Assembly (NCBI GenBank): GCA_028714875.1
Contig: JAQTLN010000024.1
Location: forward strand, 1-61,355
Direction: 5' to 3'
DNA: 61,355 nt
Origin: Gallionellaceae bacterium
Lineage (GTDB): Bacteria; Pseudomonadota; Gammaproteobacteria; Burkholderiales; Thiobacillaceae
This document shows, one piece after another, positions 53,652-61,355 of the stretch. A program made the position numbers and the translations under genes. A model generated the notes under the pieces. That model was not told the origin of the DNA. It did no database searches and was given only the letters and a program-made list of their open reading frames with translations. Numbering within the stretch: the first letter of the stretch is position 1; each line of letters starts with the position of its first letter.

Positions 53652-56600
53652 CTATCTGCCCTCGCTGCCCAGCCGCCTGCGCATCAACCACGCATGCAGC
53701 AGCGGGGTGACGAACAGGGTGAGCGGGGTGGCGACGGCCAGGCCCCAGACGATGGCGGAGGCCAGCGGGCCCCAGAGCAGGGAATTGCCGCCCCAGCCGA
53801 AGGCGAGCGAGATCAGGCCGCCGATGACGGTGAGTGTGGTGATGATGATCGGCACCAGTCGCCGGCGGGCGGCGTGGAAGGCGGCGGCGAGCGGGTTCAT
53901 GCCGAGCGCTAGGCGGTCTTCGCCGGCGGAAACCAGGACGATGGAGGCATTCACGGCGACGCCGGAGAGCGCCACGCAACCGTAGAGGGTGTAGAGGGTG
54001 ATCGACTGGCCACTCGCCAGGAGGCCGATGGCGACCCCGGCCCAGGCCATCGGCGCGGTGGCAAGTATCACCAGGGGTAGGGCGAGGCGGCCGAATTGCC
54101 CGGCCAGCCAGGCATACATCAGGATGAAGCCCAGCAGCAGGTAAAGCAGCAGGTCATTCAGGCTGGCTTTCACGTCCTCCATTTCGCCGCCCTGGGCGAG
54201 GCTCACACCAGGGTGTTTGGCCGGCAGTTTCGCCCAGGCGGCGTCCACCGCCGCGATGGCCTGGCGGGCGGTGACGCGATCCTGGTCGAAGCTGGCGTGC
54301 AGGCTGACGGTGCGTTTGCCGTTCACCCTTCTGAGTTCGCCCGGCGTGCTCTCGAACTGCATGCTGAACAGGTCGCCGGGGTTGATCTCGCGACCGTCCG
54401 GCAGGCGCCAGGGCTCCGAGAGCAGGCGGCGCACGCCGGCCTCGTCCAGCGGCTGGCCGCGCACCACCACGTTGAGGGTTTCCTCGCCTTCCATCACCTT
54501 GCCCACCGGCACGCCCTCGAAGTGCAGGCGGATCAGGGCGGCCAGCTTGAACGGGTCGAGACCGGCGCGGGCGGCGGCGGCCGCGTCCACCTTGAGGACG
54601 ATGCGCGGCTGGCTGAAGTTGGCGTCGTTGCGCACATCGGTGAAGCCCGGCGTTTTCGCCAGTTCACCGCCCAGATCCTGGGCGGCGGCGCTCAACTCGG
54701 CCAGGGGCGCGCCGGACAGGCGCAGGGTGAGGCTGGAGAGCATGGGCAGGTCGGCGGAGAGCACCTGCACCGAGATGTTTTCCGCGCCCGGCACCTTGAG
54801 CATGGGGCGCAGGGCGGCAACGAACTCGGTGACCGGACGGGCGCCGGCGGATTCCGGCGCCAGGCTCAGGGTGACCTGGCCGAGATGCTCGCCCAGCACC
54901 ATTTCGCTGGGCGTGAACTGCAAGCCGGCCATCGCCAGCGAAGCCTTCACTTCGCCCGGCCGCGCCACGCCGCGCGCGGCCCGCTCCAGGGCGCGGGTGG
55001 CTTGCAGGGTGGTTTCCATGCCGGTGGCGGGCGGCATTTGCAGGTTGAGGTTGAACACCCGCAGCGGGTCGGAGGCGAACCAGCGCGGCTTCACCCATTC
55101 CAGCCCCAGCGCCAGGCCGGCCACCAGAACCAGTACGCCGAACAGGGCGGCCACCGGCAAGGGGTGCTGGAAAGCGCGCGCCAGCAGACGGCCGTAATGG
55201 CGGCGCAGCCAGACGCCGACCTGGTCGCGCCAGCCCGCCGCCCGGGTCTTGCCGCCCCACGACACGACATGGCGCGGCAGCAGCCAGAGCGAGGCGGTCG
55301 TGCTCATGACCAGGGTGAGTATGACCGCCAGCGGCGTGACGAACATGAAGCGCCCCATCAAGCCGGGCAGGAACAACAGCGGCGCGAAGGCGAGACAGGT
55401 GGCGAACACCGAAGCGGTGACCGGCCGCGCGACTTCCTTGAGCGCGCCGGCCACCGCGTCGAGGCGGTTCATCCCGGCGGCCAGGCGCAGGCGGATGGCG
55501 TCGGCCACCACCACGGCGTCATCCAGGGGTATGCCGAGCACGATGGCCACCCCCAGCAACACCGAGACGTTGAGGGTCTGCCCGAGCAGATGCAGGGCCA
55601 GGAACATGCCGGCGAGGGCGAACGGCACCCCCAGGCTGGTGAGCAGGGCCAGGCGCCCGCCGAGGAAGAACCAGGTGACGGCCAGCACCACGGCGAGGCC
55701 GAACAGGGCGTTGGCTTCCATCACGCCGATGGCTTCGCGGGTACTGTCGCTCTGGTCGTCCAGCAGGGTGTAGACGGGCGCGCCGAAGGCCTGGTTCTTG
55801 CGCGTCACCAGGCCGCGCACGGCCTCGGTCAGGTCCAGTGTGTTCACGTTCTCCGCCTTGATCACGGAGAGCAGCACGGCGGGTTTTCCATCCAGACGCA
55901 CCAGTTCGCGCGCCGCGCCGACGCCCTGGCGCACCTTGGCCAGCTCGGCCAGCGGCACCGTCTTGCCGGCGGCATTGAGGATGGGGAGTTCCGCCAGGAA
56001 ATCGGGATTGGCCGACAGCCCTTCGACGCGGATGGCGTAGCGCCGCCCGGAGACATCGGCCATGCCGGCCGGATAGGTGTGCGCCTGATCGGCCACGGCG
56101 CGGGCCAGATTTTCCGGGGAAACCTGATGTCGGCGCAGGGCGTCCGGATCGAAGTCGACCGCCAGTTCGCGCTCGCGCAGGCCATAGGCCCAGACCCGGG
56201 CGACGCCGGGCAGGCGCTCCAGTTCGTCGCGCGCGACCTCGGCCAGGCGGCAGACGCCACCATCACCGGCCGCGCCGCTCACCGCCACCATGGCGGTGGG
56301 GAAGAAGTTGGAAGAGGTCAGTTCCAGGATCTGCGGCGGTCGCGCCTCGCGCGGAAAGCCGGCGGCGGCCTGGCGGATCTCGCGTTCGAGCGCGGCGAGA
56401 CGTCGCTCGAAGCGGGCATGGGGAATATCCGCGAAGCGCACCAGCAGGGTCGCCACATTGTCGCGTGAGGTGGCCGTCACCAGGCGCACATCCGCCACCC
56501 GGCGCGCGGCGGCTTCCAGGGGCAAGGTGATTTCCCGTTCCACATCCTGCGCCGCCGCCCCCGGCCAGATCACCGCCACCGCCATCCAGTTGAGATTGAC

Positions 56601-56708
56601 CTCCGGATACTGCGCGCGCGGCATGGCGTAATAGGCCCATGCCCCCAGCAGAAGCACGGCACCGAGCACGAAATCGGCGAGACGATGGGATCGCAGGATT
56701 GCCAGCAC
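53652..56708 (-). CDS. RND-family efflux permease
   Basis: A 1018-residue inner-membrane transporter of the AcrB/HAE1 type with the usual duplicated plan: one helix, a large periplasmic loop, six helices, then the same again. Visible motifs are PRAQYPEVNLNWMAVAVIWP at the start and GIPLDDAVVVADAIRLRLA in helix 4, with the proton-relay aspartate pair. It exports small molecules using the proton gradient. The start is GTG at 56708 with AAGGAG at the right distance; the longer frame upstream is antisense to the next gene. No periplasmic adaptor or outer-membrane channel gene is nearby. Confidence 0.9.
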   Translation of the reverse strand: MLAILRSHRLADFVLGAVLLLGAWAYYAMPRAQYPEVNLNWMAVAVIWPGAAAQDVEREITLPLEAAARRVADVRLVTATSRDNVATLLVRFADIPHARFERRLAALEREIRQAAAGFPREARPPQILELTSSNFFPTAMVAVSGAAGDGGVCRLAEVARDELERLPGVARVWAYGLRERELAVDFDPDALRRHQVSPENLARAVADQAHTYPAGMADVSGRRYAIRVEGLSANPDFLAELPILNAAGKTVPLAELAKVRQGVGAARELVRLDGKPAVLLSVIKAENVNTLDLTEAVRGLVTRKNQAFGAPVYTLLDDQSDSTREAIGVMEANALFGLAVVLAVTWFFLGGRLALLTSLGVPFALAGMFLALHLLGQTLNVSVLLGVAIVLGIPLDDAVVVADAIRLRLAAGMNRLDAVAGALKEVARPVTASVFATCLAFAPLLFLPGLMGRFMFVTPLAVILTLVMSTTASLWLLPRHVVSWGGKTRAAGWRDQVGVWLRRHYGRLLARAFQHPLPVAALFGVLVLVAGLALGLEWVKPRWFASDPLRVFNLNLQMPPATGMETTLQATRALERAARGVARPGEVKASLAMAGLQFTPSEMVLGEHLGQVTLSLAPESAGARPVTEFVAALRPMLKVPGAENISVQVLSADLPMLSSLTLRLSGAPLAELSAAAQDLGGELAKTPGFTDVRNDANFSQPRIVLKVDAAAAARAGLDPFKLAALIRLHFEGVPVGKVMEGEETLNVVVRGQPLDEAGVRRLLSEPWRLPDGREINPGDLFSMQFESTPGELRRVNGKRTVSLHASFDQDRVTARQAIAAVDAAWAKLPAKHPGVSLAQGGEMEDVKASLNDLLLYLLLGFILMYAWLAGQFGRLALPLVILATAPMAWAGVAIGLLASGQSITLYTLYGCVALSGVAVNASIVLVSAGEDRLALGMNPLAAAFHAARRRLVPIIITTLTVIGGLISLAFGWGGNSLLWGPLASAIVWGLAVATPLTLFVTPLLHAWLMRRRLGSEGR

Positions 56709-56742
56709 GAACAACTCCTTCCCAGCAAAGTCGCTCAGCGAC

Positions 56743-56787
56743 TCTCGAAGCTCCCCTCTCCCCAGGGAGAGGGGTTGGGGGTGAGGG
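56743..56787. repeat. REP-like palindromic repeat, copy 3 (reversed)
   Basis: TCGAAGCTCCCCTCTCCCCA followed by GGGAGAGGGG and TTGGGGGTGAGGG. This is the reverse complement of the family seen at 14248-14288 and 37450-37490. It lies in the divergent region between the RND gene and the SRPBCC gene. Confidence 0.85.
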
Positions 56788-56825
56788 CAAACAGGCATGG
56801 CGGTTCTGACCGCCATGCCTGTTTG
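56788..56825. promoter_or_regulatory. Perfect 17-bp inverted repeat before the SRPBCC operon
   Basis: CAAACAGGCATGGCGGT, a 4-base loop TCTG, then its exact complement, ending 18 bases before the ATG at 56844. A TATACT (-10-like) follows at 56832-56837, so the dyad would cover the -35 region. It could be an operator or a stable RNA hairpin; there is no T run to make it a terminator. Confidence 0.65.
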
Positions 56826-56843
56826 CGTGGATATACTTGCGGC

Positions 56844-57437
56844 ATGAAGCCGCTGCGCTATTTTGCCCTCCTTTTCTCCCTGCTCGTACCTCAAGCGTCG
56901 GCCATTGCCGCCGCCGATACGCCGCTCACGGTGATTCAGAGCGGCAGCCTGTTGAGTGTGGAGGGCTGGCTGGAAACCCGCGCCACGCGGGAAATCGCCT
57001 GGTCGGTGCTGACCGACTATGAACATTTTTCCGACTTCGTGCCCGGCATCCGCGCCAATCGCGTGCTGGAGTCGCAAGGCCGGGTGAAAACCGTCGCGCA
57101 AAGCGGCGAGGTCGTGACCGGGATGTTCAAGCTGCTCTACGAGGGCACCATGCGCATCGAGGAATATCCCGACGAAGGCCTGAGCATCCTGTTCCTGAGT
57201 GGCCCGTTCAAGGAAGTGCGCGGCGAATGGCGCATGGAACGCGCGGAAAAAAAACGCCCCCTGCGGCTGGTCTATCGGATGAACATGGATATGATGAAAA
57301 CCCCGTTTCCACCCCCCCTGGCGCCGAGCATCGCCGAGCAGCAGGTGCGAACCTGGGTGGACGTGTTCGCGCGTGAGATGGACAAACGCATGGATAATCG
57401 CGTCGATAACCAAATGGAACGGCGAAAAGCCAAGTGA
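56844..57437 (+). CDS. Exported SRPBCC/START-like protein 1
   Basis: A 197-residue protein with a signal peptide (FALLFSLLVPQASAIAAA) and a coenzyme Q-binding/polyketide cyclase-like fold (TREIAWSVLTDYEHFSDFVP, GMFKLLYEGTMRI, FKEVRGEWRM). SRPBCC proteins bind hydrophobic ligands; most known ones are cytoplasmic, so an exported form suggests a lipid or quinone role in the periplasm. The frame is open upstream, but that part is repeat and promoter. Its stop overlaps the GTG of the next, related gene. Confidence 0.8.
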   Translation: MKPLRYFALLFSLLVPQASAIAAADTPLTVIQSGSLLSVEGWLETRATREIAWSVLTDYEHFSDFVPGIRANRVLESQGRVKTVAQSGEVVTGMFKLLYEGTMRIEEYPDEGLSILFLSGPFKEVRGEWRMERAEKKRPLRLVYRMNMDMMKTPFPPPLAPSIAEQQVRTWVDVFAREMDKRMDNRVDNQMERRKAK

Positions 57438-57439
57438 CT

Positions 57440-58000
57440 ATGCCAGTGACTTCCCTGCTTGTTGTAGCGCGCCGGCTTGCTGGACTGCTTGCCCTGTGCC
57501 TGCTCGCGACCGCCGCGCAAGCCGGACAGGCGCGCGTCAAGGTCGACTCCGGCCTGACTGGAGTGAGGGTGGACGCCAGCCAGGTGGTGTACGCCGATGC
57601 CGCCACCGTGTGGAGCACCATCACCGATTACAACCGCCTTGCCGCCTTCATTCCGGACATGGTTTCCAGCCGCGTGATTTCCGCGCCCGGCACCCCCAAG
57701 CGGGTCGAGCAGATCGCCGACGCCGGCCTGTTCGCCTTCATCATGCCCGACCGCGTGGTGCTGGCGATGGAGGAAGTGCCGTCCTACACACTGCGTTTCC
57801 GCGCGATAGCGGGCAAGGTCGCGAGTATGTCCGGGGAATGGCGCATCGTCGGTGAGCGTTCGCCGGTGACACTGCATTACCGCGCCCATGTGCTGCCTCT
57901 GACCCCGTTGCCGCCCCTGGTTTCCGACTATTTCATCGAAAGCGAAGTGCGCGCCCGTTTCGAAGCCGTCGGCAACGAGTCCGAACGGCGCGCGCGCTGA
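57440..58000 (+). CDS. Exported SRPBCC/START-like protein 2
   Basis: A protein of about 186 residues with a signal peptide (LLALCLLATAAQA) and the same fold as the gene before it (AATVWSTITDYNRLAAFIP, KVASMSGEWRIVGE). The two are probably tandem paralogues. A GTG at 57434 that overlaps the previous stop (GTGA) is an alternative start. Binding partner and ligand are unknown. Confidence 0.8.
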   Translation: MPVTSLLVVARRLAGLLALCLLATAAQAGQARVKVDSGLTGVRVDASQVVYADAATVWSTITDYNRLAAFIPDMVSSRVISAPGTPKRVEQIADAGLFAFIMPDRVVLAMEEVPSYTLRFRAIAGKVASMSGEWRIVGERSPVTLHYRAHVLPLTPLPPLVSDYFIESEVRARFEAVGNESERRAR

Positions 58001-58010
58001 GGGAGGTCTC

Positions 58011-58379
58011 ATGCGAATTCTGGTATTGGCCGTTCTGCTGCTCCTGGCCGGGTGTGACCAGATCAAGGAACGCGCCGGCTTTCCCGACCCCGCCCGCGTG
58101 GAAGCCGACGGCAAGGCCATCGGCGGCGCCTGCCGGCACGCCGGGCGCGGCCTCGAGGATTGCTATCGGCTCAATCCCGAAGCGACCAAATCGGCGATCT
58201 ATGCCGGCTGGAAGGAAATGACCGAGTACATGGCCAAAAACAATATCGAGGCCGTCGAACCCACCATCCCGCCGGAAATACTCAAGCCGGAACCGGCGCC
58301 GAAGAAAAAGAGCAAGAAGGCGGATGGCGAGGAGGGTAATGCCCACGCCCCGGCCAGCGAAAAGGATGCCGGCCACTAA
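58011..58379 (+). CDS. Hypothetical lipoprotein
   Basis: A 122-residue lipoprotein (lipobox LLLAGC at residues 10-15) with two further cysteines (GGACRHAGRGLEDCYRL) that could form a disulfide, and a lysine/proline-rich tail. I do not recognise a family. GGGAGG precedes the ATG. It lies between the SRPBCC pair and the phosphatase-like gene in one operon. Confidence 0.75.
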   Translation: MRILVLAVLLLLAGCDQIKERAGFPDPARVEADGKAIGGACRHAGRGLEDCYRLNPEATKSAIYAGWKEMTEYMAKNNIEAVEPTIPPEILKPEPAPKKKSKKADGEEGNAHAPASEKDAGH

Positions 58380-58390
58380 GTGCAAGCCGC

Positions 58391-59140
58391 ATGAAAGGCC
58401 TCAGCATCGCCTCCTACAACATCCACAAGGGGATGTCGTTTTTCAACCGCCGCGTGGTGTTGCATGACGTGCGCGAGCGCCTGCACGGCATCAACGCCGA
58501 CATCGTGTTTCTCCAGGAAGTGCAAGGCCTGCACGAGTATCGCGCCGGGCGCCACGACAACTGGCCAGCCGGACCGCAGCACGAATTCCTCGCCGACGGC
58601 CTCTGGCCAGATATGGCCTACGGCCGCAACGCCGTGTACGACCACGGCCACCACGGCAACGCCATCCTCTCGCGCTATCCCATCCTCAAGTCGGAAAACA
58701 TCGACATCTCCGCGCATGTCTTCGAAGCCCGCGGCATGCTCCACTGCGAACTCGATGTCCCTGGTCTCAGCGAGCCGTTGCACGCCATCTGCCTGCATCT
58801 GGCCCTGAACGAAGCCGGCCGCAAGAAACAGGTGCGGCAACTGGCCGAGCGCATCCGCGCCGTGGTGCCGGACGCGGCCCCTCTAATCATCGCCGGCGAC
58901 TTCAACGACTGGCGTCGCCGCAGTTGCGGCTACCTGGGTCAGGTGCTGGGGCTGCGCGAAGTGTTCGACCTCGCCCACGGGCAGCCCGCGCGCAGCTTTC
59001 CCGCCGCCCTGCCCATGCTCTCGCTGGACCGCATCTATGTGCGCGGTTTCAGCGTCGAATCCGCCAATGTGCTGCACGGTCTGCACTGGCGCCGCCTCTC
59101 CGATCACGCGGCGCTGACCGCGCAACTCCAGCCGTTATGA
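58391..59140 (+). CDS. Endonuclease/exonuclease/phosphatase-family protein (YbhP-like)
   Basis: A 249-residue protein of the EEP superfamily: SIASYNIHKGM, FLQEVQGLHE with the metal glutamate, ICLHLALNEAGR, IIAGDFNDW, and the final LSDHAALTAQL. Substrates in the family include nucleic acids and phospholipid head groups. It overlaps the cardiolipin synthase gene by ATGA, the same pairing as ybhP-clsB in E. coli, so a link to phospholipids is likely. Confidence 0.85.
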   Translation: MKGLSIASYNIHKGMSFFNRRVVLHDVRERLHGINADIVFLQEVQGLHEYRAGRHDNWPAGPQHEFLADGLWPDMAYGRNAVYDHGHHGNAILSRYPILKSENIDISAHVFEARGMLHCELDVPGLSEPLHAICLHLALNEAGRKKQVRQLAERIRAVVPDAAPLIIAGDFNDWRRRSCGYLGQVLGLREVFDLAHGQPARSFPAALPMLSLDRIYVRGFSVESANVLHGLHWRRLSDHAALTAQLQPL

Positions 59141-60315
59141 TCCGTCCGGGCAACCGGCTGACCCTGCTGGAAAACGGCGCCCAGTATTTCCCCGCCCTGA
59201 TCGCCGCCATGGACGCGGCGCGCCATGAAATCCACCTGGAAAGCTACATCTACACGGCCGACGCCACCGGCCGCGAGGTGAGCGCCGCCCTCATGCGCGC
59301 GGCGCGGCGCGGCGTGGTTACACGGGTATTGCTGGACGGCTTCGGCTCGCGCGATTTGTCTGGTGAATTGGTCGCGGAACTGCGCGGCGCCGGCGTGGAA
59401 CTCCTGTTCTATCGGCCGGAGCGCGGCTTCATGCGTATGCGTCGGCATCGGCTGCGCCGCATGCACCGCAAACTGGCGGTAGTGGACGCGCGTATCGGCT
59501 TCGTCGGCGGCATCAATGTCGTCGACGATCAGGATGGCCGCAATCTGGCCGCGCCGCGCGAGGATTTCGCCATCGAGGTGAGCGGCCCGCTGGTGGCCGA
59601 CATCCACGGCGCCGCCCGGCGCCTCTGGAAACTGGTGGAATGGAGCCGCATGGGCCGGCAGCGCGGCGAGGACACCTGGATCAAGCCCGATACCCGCGCC
59701 GTCGGTGAACAACGGGCGGAATTTCTGACCCGCGACAGCCTGCACCGGCGCCACTCCATCGAACGCGCCTACCTCAAGGCCATCGGCCATGCGCGCGAAG
59801 AAATCCTCATCGCCAACGCCTACTTCCTGCCCGGCCGCCGCTTTCGCCAGGCACTCCTGGAAGCCACCCGACGCGGCGTGCGCGTCATCCTGGTGATGCA
59901 AGGGCACACCGACCACCGCCTCTACCACGCCGCCAGTCGCGCGCTCTATCGCTTCTTCCTGGAAAACGGCATGGAAGTTTACGAGTACCACGCCAGCGAA
60001 CTGCACGCCAAAGCGGCGGTGATCGACGCCCACTGGGCCACCCTGGGCTCCAGCAACATCGACCCGTTCAGCCTGCTGCTGGCGCGCGAAGCCAACCTGG
60101 CGACGCACGACCCAACATTCGCGCAAACCCTGCGCGAACGCATCCTCCATGCCCGCGACCGCGGCGCCCACCGCATCCACCGTCAAGCCTGGCGCGACAT
60201 CCCCTGGACCCTGCGCTTCGCCTCCTGGCTGGCCTACGGCGTGGTGCGGGGATTGATGGGGCTGGCCGGGTATGCGCAGGCTTATGAGGGGCGGGAGCAT
60301 CGGACCAAGGAGTAG
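59137..60315 (+). CDS. clsB: Cardiolipin synthase B
   Basis: A 392-residue phospholipase D-family enzyme with two HKD motifs: MHRKLAVVDARIGFVGG near residue 108 and LHAKAAVIDAHWATLGSSN near residue 290. It joins phosphatidyl groups to form cardiolipin. It has no N-terminal membrane helices, as in ClsB rather than ClsA. The ATG overlaps the previous stop (ATGA); the longer frame upstream is a shadow of the EEP gene. Confidence 0.92.
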   Translation: MIRPGNRLTLLENGAQYFPALIAAMDAARHEIHLESYIYTADATGREVSAALMRAARRGVVTRVLLDGFGSRDLSGELVAELRGAGVELLFYRPERGFMRMRRHRLRRMHRKLAVVDARIGFVGGINVVDDQDGRNLAAPREDFAIEVSGPLVADIHGAARRLWKLVEWSRMGRQRGEDTWIKPDTRAVGEQRAEFLTRDSLHRRHSIERAYLKAIGHAREEILIANAYFLPGRRFRQALLEATRRGVRVILVMQGHTDHRLYHAASRALYRFFLENGMEVYEYHASELHAKAAVIDAHWATLGSSNIDPFSLLLAREANLATHDPTFAQTLRERILHARDRGAHRIHRQAWRDIPWTLRFASWLAYGVVRGLMGLAGYAQAYEGREHRTKE

Positions 60316-60319
60316 CACG

Positions 60320-60355
60320 GCCGGCGAGTCATGTAGCGCCGGCGCCTCGCCGGCT
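60320..60355 (+). repeat. Palindromic repeat TGTAGCGCCGGC, copy 2
   Basis: GCCGGCGAG (60320-60328) pairs with CTCGCCGGC (60346-60354). The TGTAGCGCCGGC between them matches the repeat at 46300. It lies five bases after the clsB stop and may also serve to end transcription, although no T run follows. Confidence 0.7.
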
Positions 60356-60594
60356 TCGTGGGCCTGATCAGAAGTCTGAAGCCCGAATGCGGCACAGCGG
60401 AATCCGGGGTACTGACACCGGTAATGCGTAGGACAGGCAGTCACGTGGCTTGCTGCCACAACGTCTGCTACTCAGTGGTTGAGCCCCGCAGCCAAGTGCT
60501 GGCTGGCGCTGGTTGATATTTTCCGGGTTACCCTTTAAACCGTTTCCACGAACATCGAGAACGTGTCTGTATAACGTGAAACATGGGAGGGGTG

Positions 60595-61248
60595 ATGAGC
60601 GATTCAGCGCTGACGTCAAAGGGTGGCTACTTTATCGAAGAGGCTGGCGCTGCAGCATTCAATACCGCCTTCACGCACATGCTGGCAAAGCTCCAGAAGG
60701 AAGTTGTATCCAAGTACATGTCTCCCGAGAACACTCACCGGTTTCGCCATGGTGGAGACTGGAGCCATCCAGGTGTACCTGAGGCAATTGACGGCGGAAT
60801 GCAAACACATTCAGCCGTCGTCGAGACCCGGTTTCAAGACCTGATCGACAACGACCTTGATGCAATTGATCGCAGCGCGCGACACCTTATCGAGGAAATG
60901 CATCAACAGTTTGTGCAGATGCTTTACTTGACCGTAACAGCAGCCTGCGACCAAACCGGAAACACTGTTGACGCCCAAGCAGAAGGTTCTTTGCCAGAAG
61001 CTTTCATCGCGATGATGGAGAAGATCGAGTTCGTGGCTGACAAAAACGGGAATGTGACCCTTCCACAAATACACGCTAATCCAGAGACTGCCACGCGCAT
61101 GATGGTGGAACTCGAAACCGCCCCATCAGAATATAAAGAGCGCGTCGAAGCTATCAAAGCCCGCAAGACTATAGAAGCTATTGAACGAGAGGCCGAACGC
61201 AAGGCCAAGTTCACACGCTATGGGGACAGTTGTCACTGCCGGATGTAA
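60595..61248 (+). CDS. Hypothetical protein, 217 residues, lower GC
   Basis: I do not recognise a family. The protein is acidic and mostly helical (LIDNDLDAIDRSARHLIEEM and a charged C-terminal helix EYKERVEAIKARKTIEAIER), with a terminal SCHCRM. No signal peptide or membrane helix is visible. The start at 60595 has GGAGG just before it; an in-frame ATG at 60583 is possible. Base use is clearly less GC-rich than in neighbours, and the stop codon lies two bases before the probable IS21 end, which suggests acquired DNA. Confidence 0.65.
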   Translation: MSDSALTSKGGYFIEEAGAAAFNTAFTHMLAKLQKEVVSKYMSPENTHRFRHGGDWSHPGVPEAIDGGMQTHSAVVETRFQDLIDNDLDAIDRSARHLIEEMHQQFVQMLYLTVTAACDQTGNTVDAQAEGSLPEAFIAMMEKIEFVADKNGNVTLPQIHANPETATRMMVELETAPSEYKERVEAIKARKTIEAIEREAERKAKFTRYGDSCHCRM

Positions 61249-61250
61249 TT

Positions 61251-61355
61251 TGACACACCTTGCTGATTGAAAACTGACACACCGAACGTGGACGATCGGG
61301 GTTTCGCAAGGAGCCCAGATGATCTCGAACGAGGTGTATGTGGAAATCGAAATCT
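61251..61355 (+). mobile_element. Left end of a probable IS21-family element (partial)
   Basis: TGACACACC occurs at 61251-61259 and again at 61275-61283. Repeated end sequences starting with TG are typical of the multiple transposase-binding sites of IS21-family elements. A coding frame with a good ribosome binding site starts 36 bases later. The rest lies beyond the window. Confidence 0.6.
61319..61355 (+). CDS. Putative IS21-family transposase IstA, N-terminus (partial)
   Basis: Only the first 12 codons are in the window: MISNEVYVEIEI. AAGGAG lies eight bases before the ATG. Similar short N-termini are common in IstA proteins, but the call rests mainly on the repeated TGACACACC ends before it. 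Confidence 0.45.
   Translation, partial: MISNEVYVEIEI

Noticed and set aside
54096-56468. A 790-residue plus-strand open frame opposite the RND permease
   Set aside because: The translation is low-complexity and rich in G, A, H, Q and R, the usual product of reading a GC-rich gene backwards; the minus-strand RND protein has full family motifs.
56709-57413. A longer N-terminus for the RND permease
   Set aside because: The extra 235 residues are antisense to the SRPBCC gene and the repeat; the GTG at 56708 has a good ribosome binding site and gives the normal family start.

Overview
The window is GC-rich, densely packed chromosomal DNA that most resembles a betaproteobacterium. This is an inference from gene content and order: a complete System I cytochrome c maturation operon next to a NrfA-like nitrite reductase, an exosortase A (XrtA/PEP-CTERM) exopolysaccharide locus, the flhB-flhA-flhF-flhG-fliA-motC-motD order, glyA-nrdR-ribD, and a DsrC/TusE-family protein of the kind found in sulfur-metabolising lineages. 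No rRNA, tRNA or CRISPR array was seen.

Layout. 1-7417: the 3' end of a nitrite reductase gene, a terminator, a perfect FNR/ANR-type box, then ccmABCDEFGHI in one tightly overlapping plus-strand operon ending in a terminator. 7560-7916: a CigR-like lipoprotein. 8318-12025 (minus): cobalamin-dependent methionine synthase metH, with a palindromic repeat inserted in frame. 12084-35246 (minus): a 19-gene XrtA exopolysaccharide locus covering export, chain length, tyrosine kinase, outer-membrane protein, AAA ATPase, sugar epimerase, deacetylase, FemAB, glycosyltransferases, exosortase, asparagine-synthase-like amidotransferase and an O-antigen-ligase-like protein. Five less usual genes sit inside it: methyltransferase, glycosyltransferase 4, CapK-like adenylate enzyme, alpha/alpha-toroid protein and formyltransferase-like protein. 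35369-38170: small hypothetical proteins, mlaA, greB and an orphan NarL-type response regulator. 38193-46216 (minus): flagellar export, placement, sigma-28 and stator genes. 46358-49996 (minus): glyA, nrdR, an alpha carbonic anhydrase and ribD. 50129-53568: a pseudouridine synthase, a small coiled-coil lipoprotein, a cysteine-free DsrC-like protein, an HPP membrane protein and a divergent LysR regulator. 53652-60315: a solitary RND permease facing a plus-strand operon of two exported SRPBCC proteins, a lipoprotein, an endonuclease/exonuclease/phosphatase protein and cardiolipin synthase B. 60595-61355: an unrecognised gene of lower GC, then the left end of a probable IS21-family element.

The most striking feature is the density of small palindromic or inverted repeats of several families, many placed exactly at gene borders and absorbed into coding sequence. 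One is in frame within metH. One forms the N-terminus of a glycosyltransferase. Two form C-termini (the toroid protein and the FlhG-like protein). One supplies the stop codon of the HPP gene. Two loci (26117-26222 and 48657-48745) share an architecture of inverted arrays of 7-bp repeats around a core with an identical 9-bp stretch, with a different heptad at each site.

All functional calls are from reading translations and motifs by eye; no database search was run.
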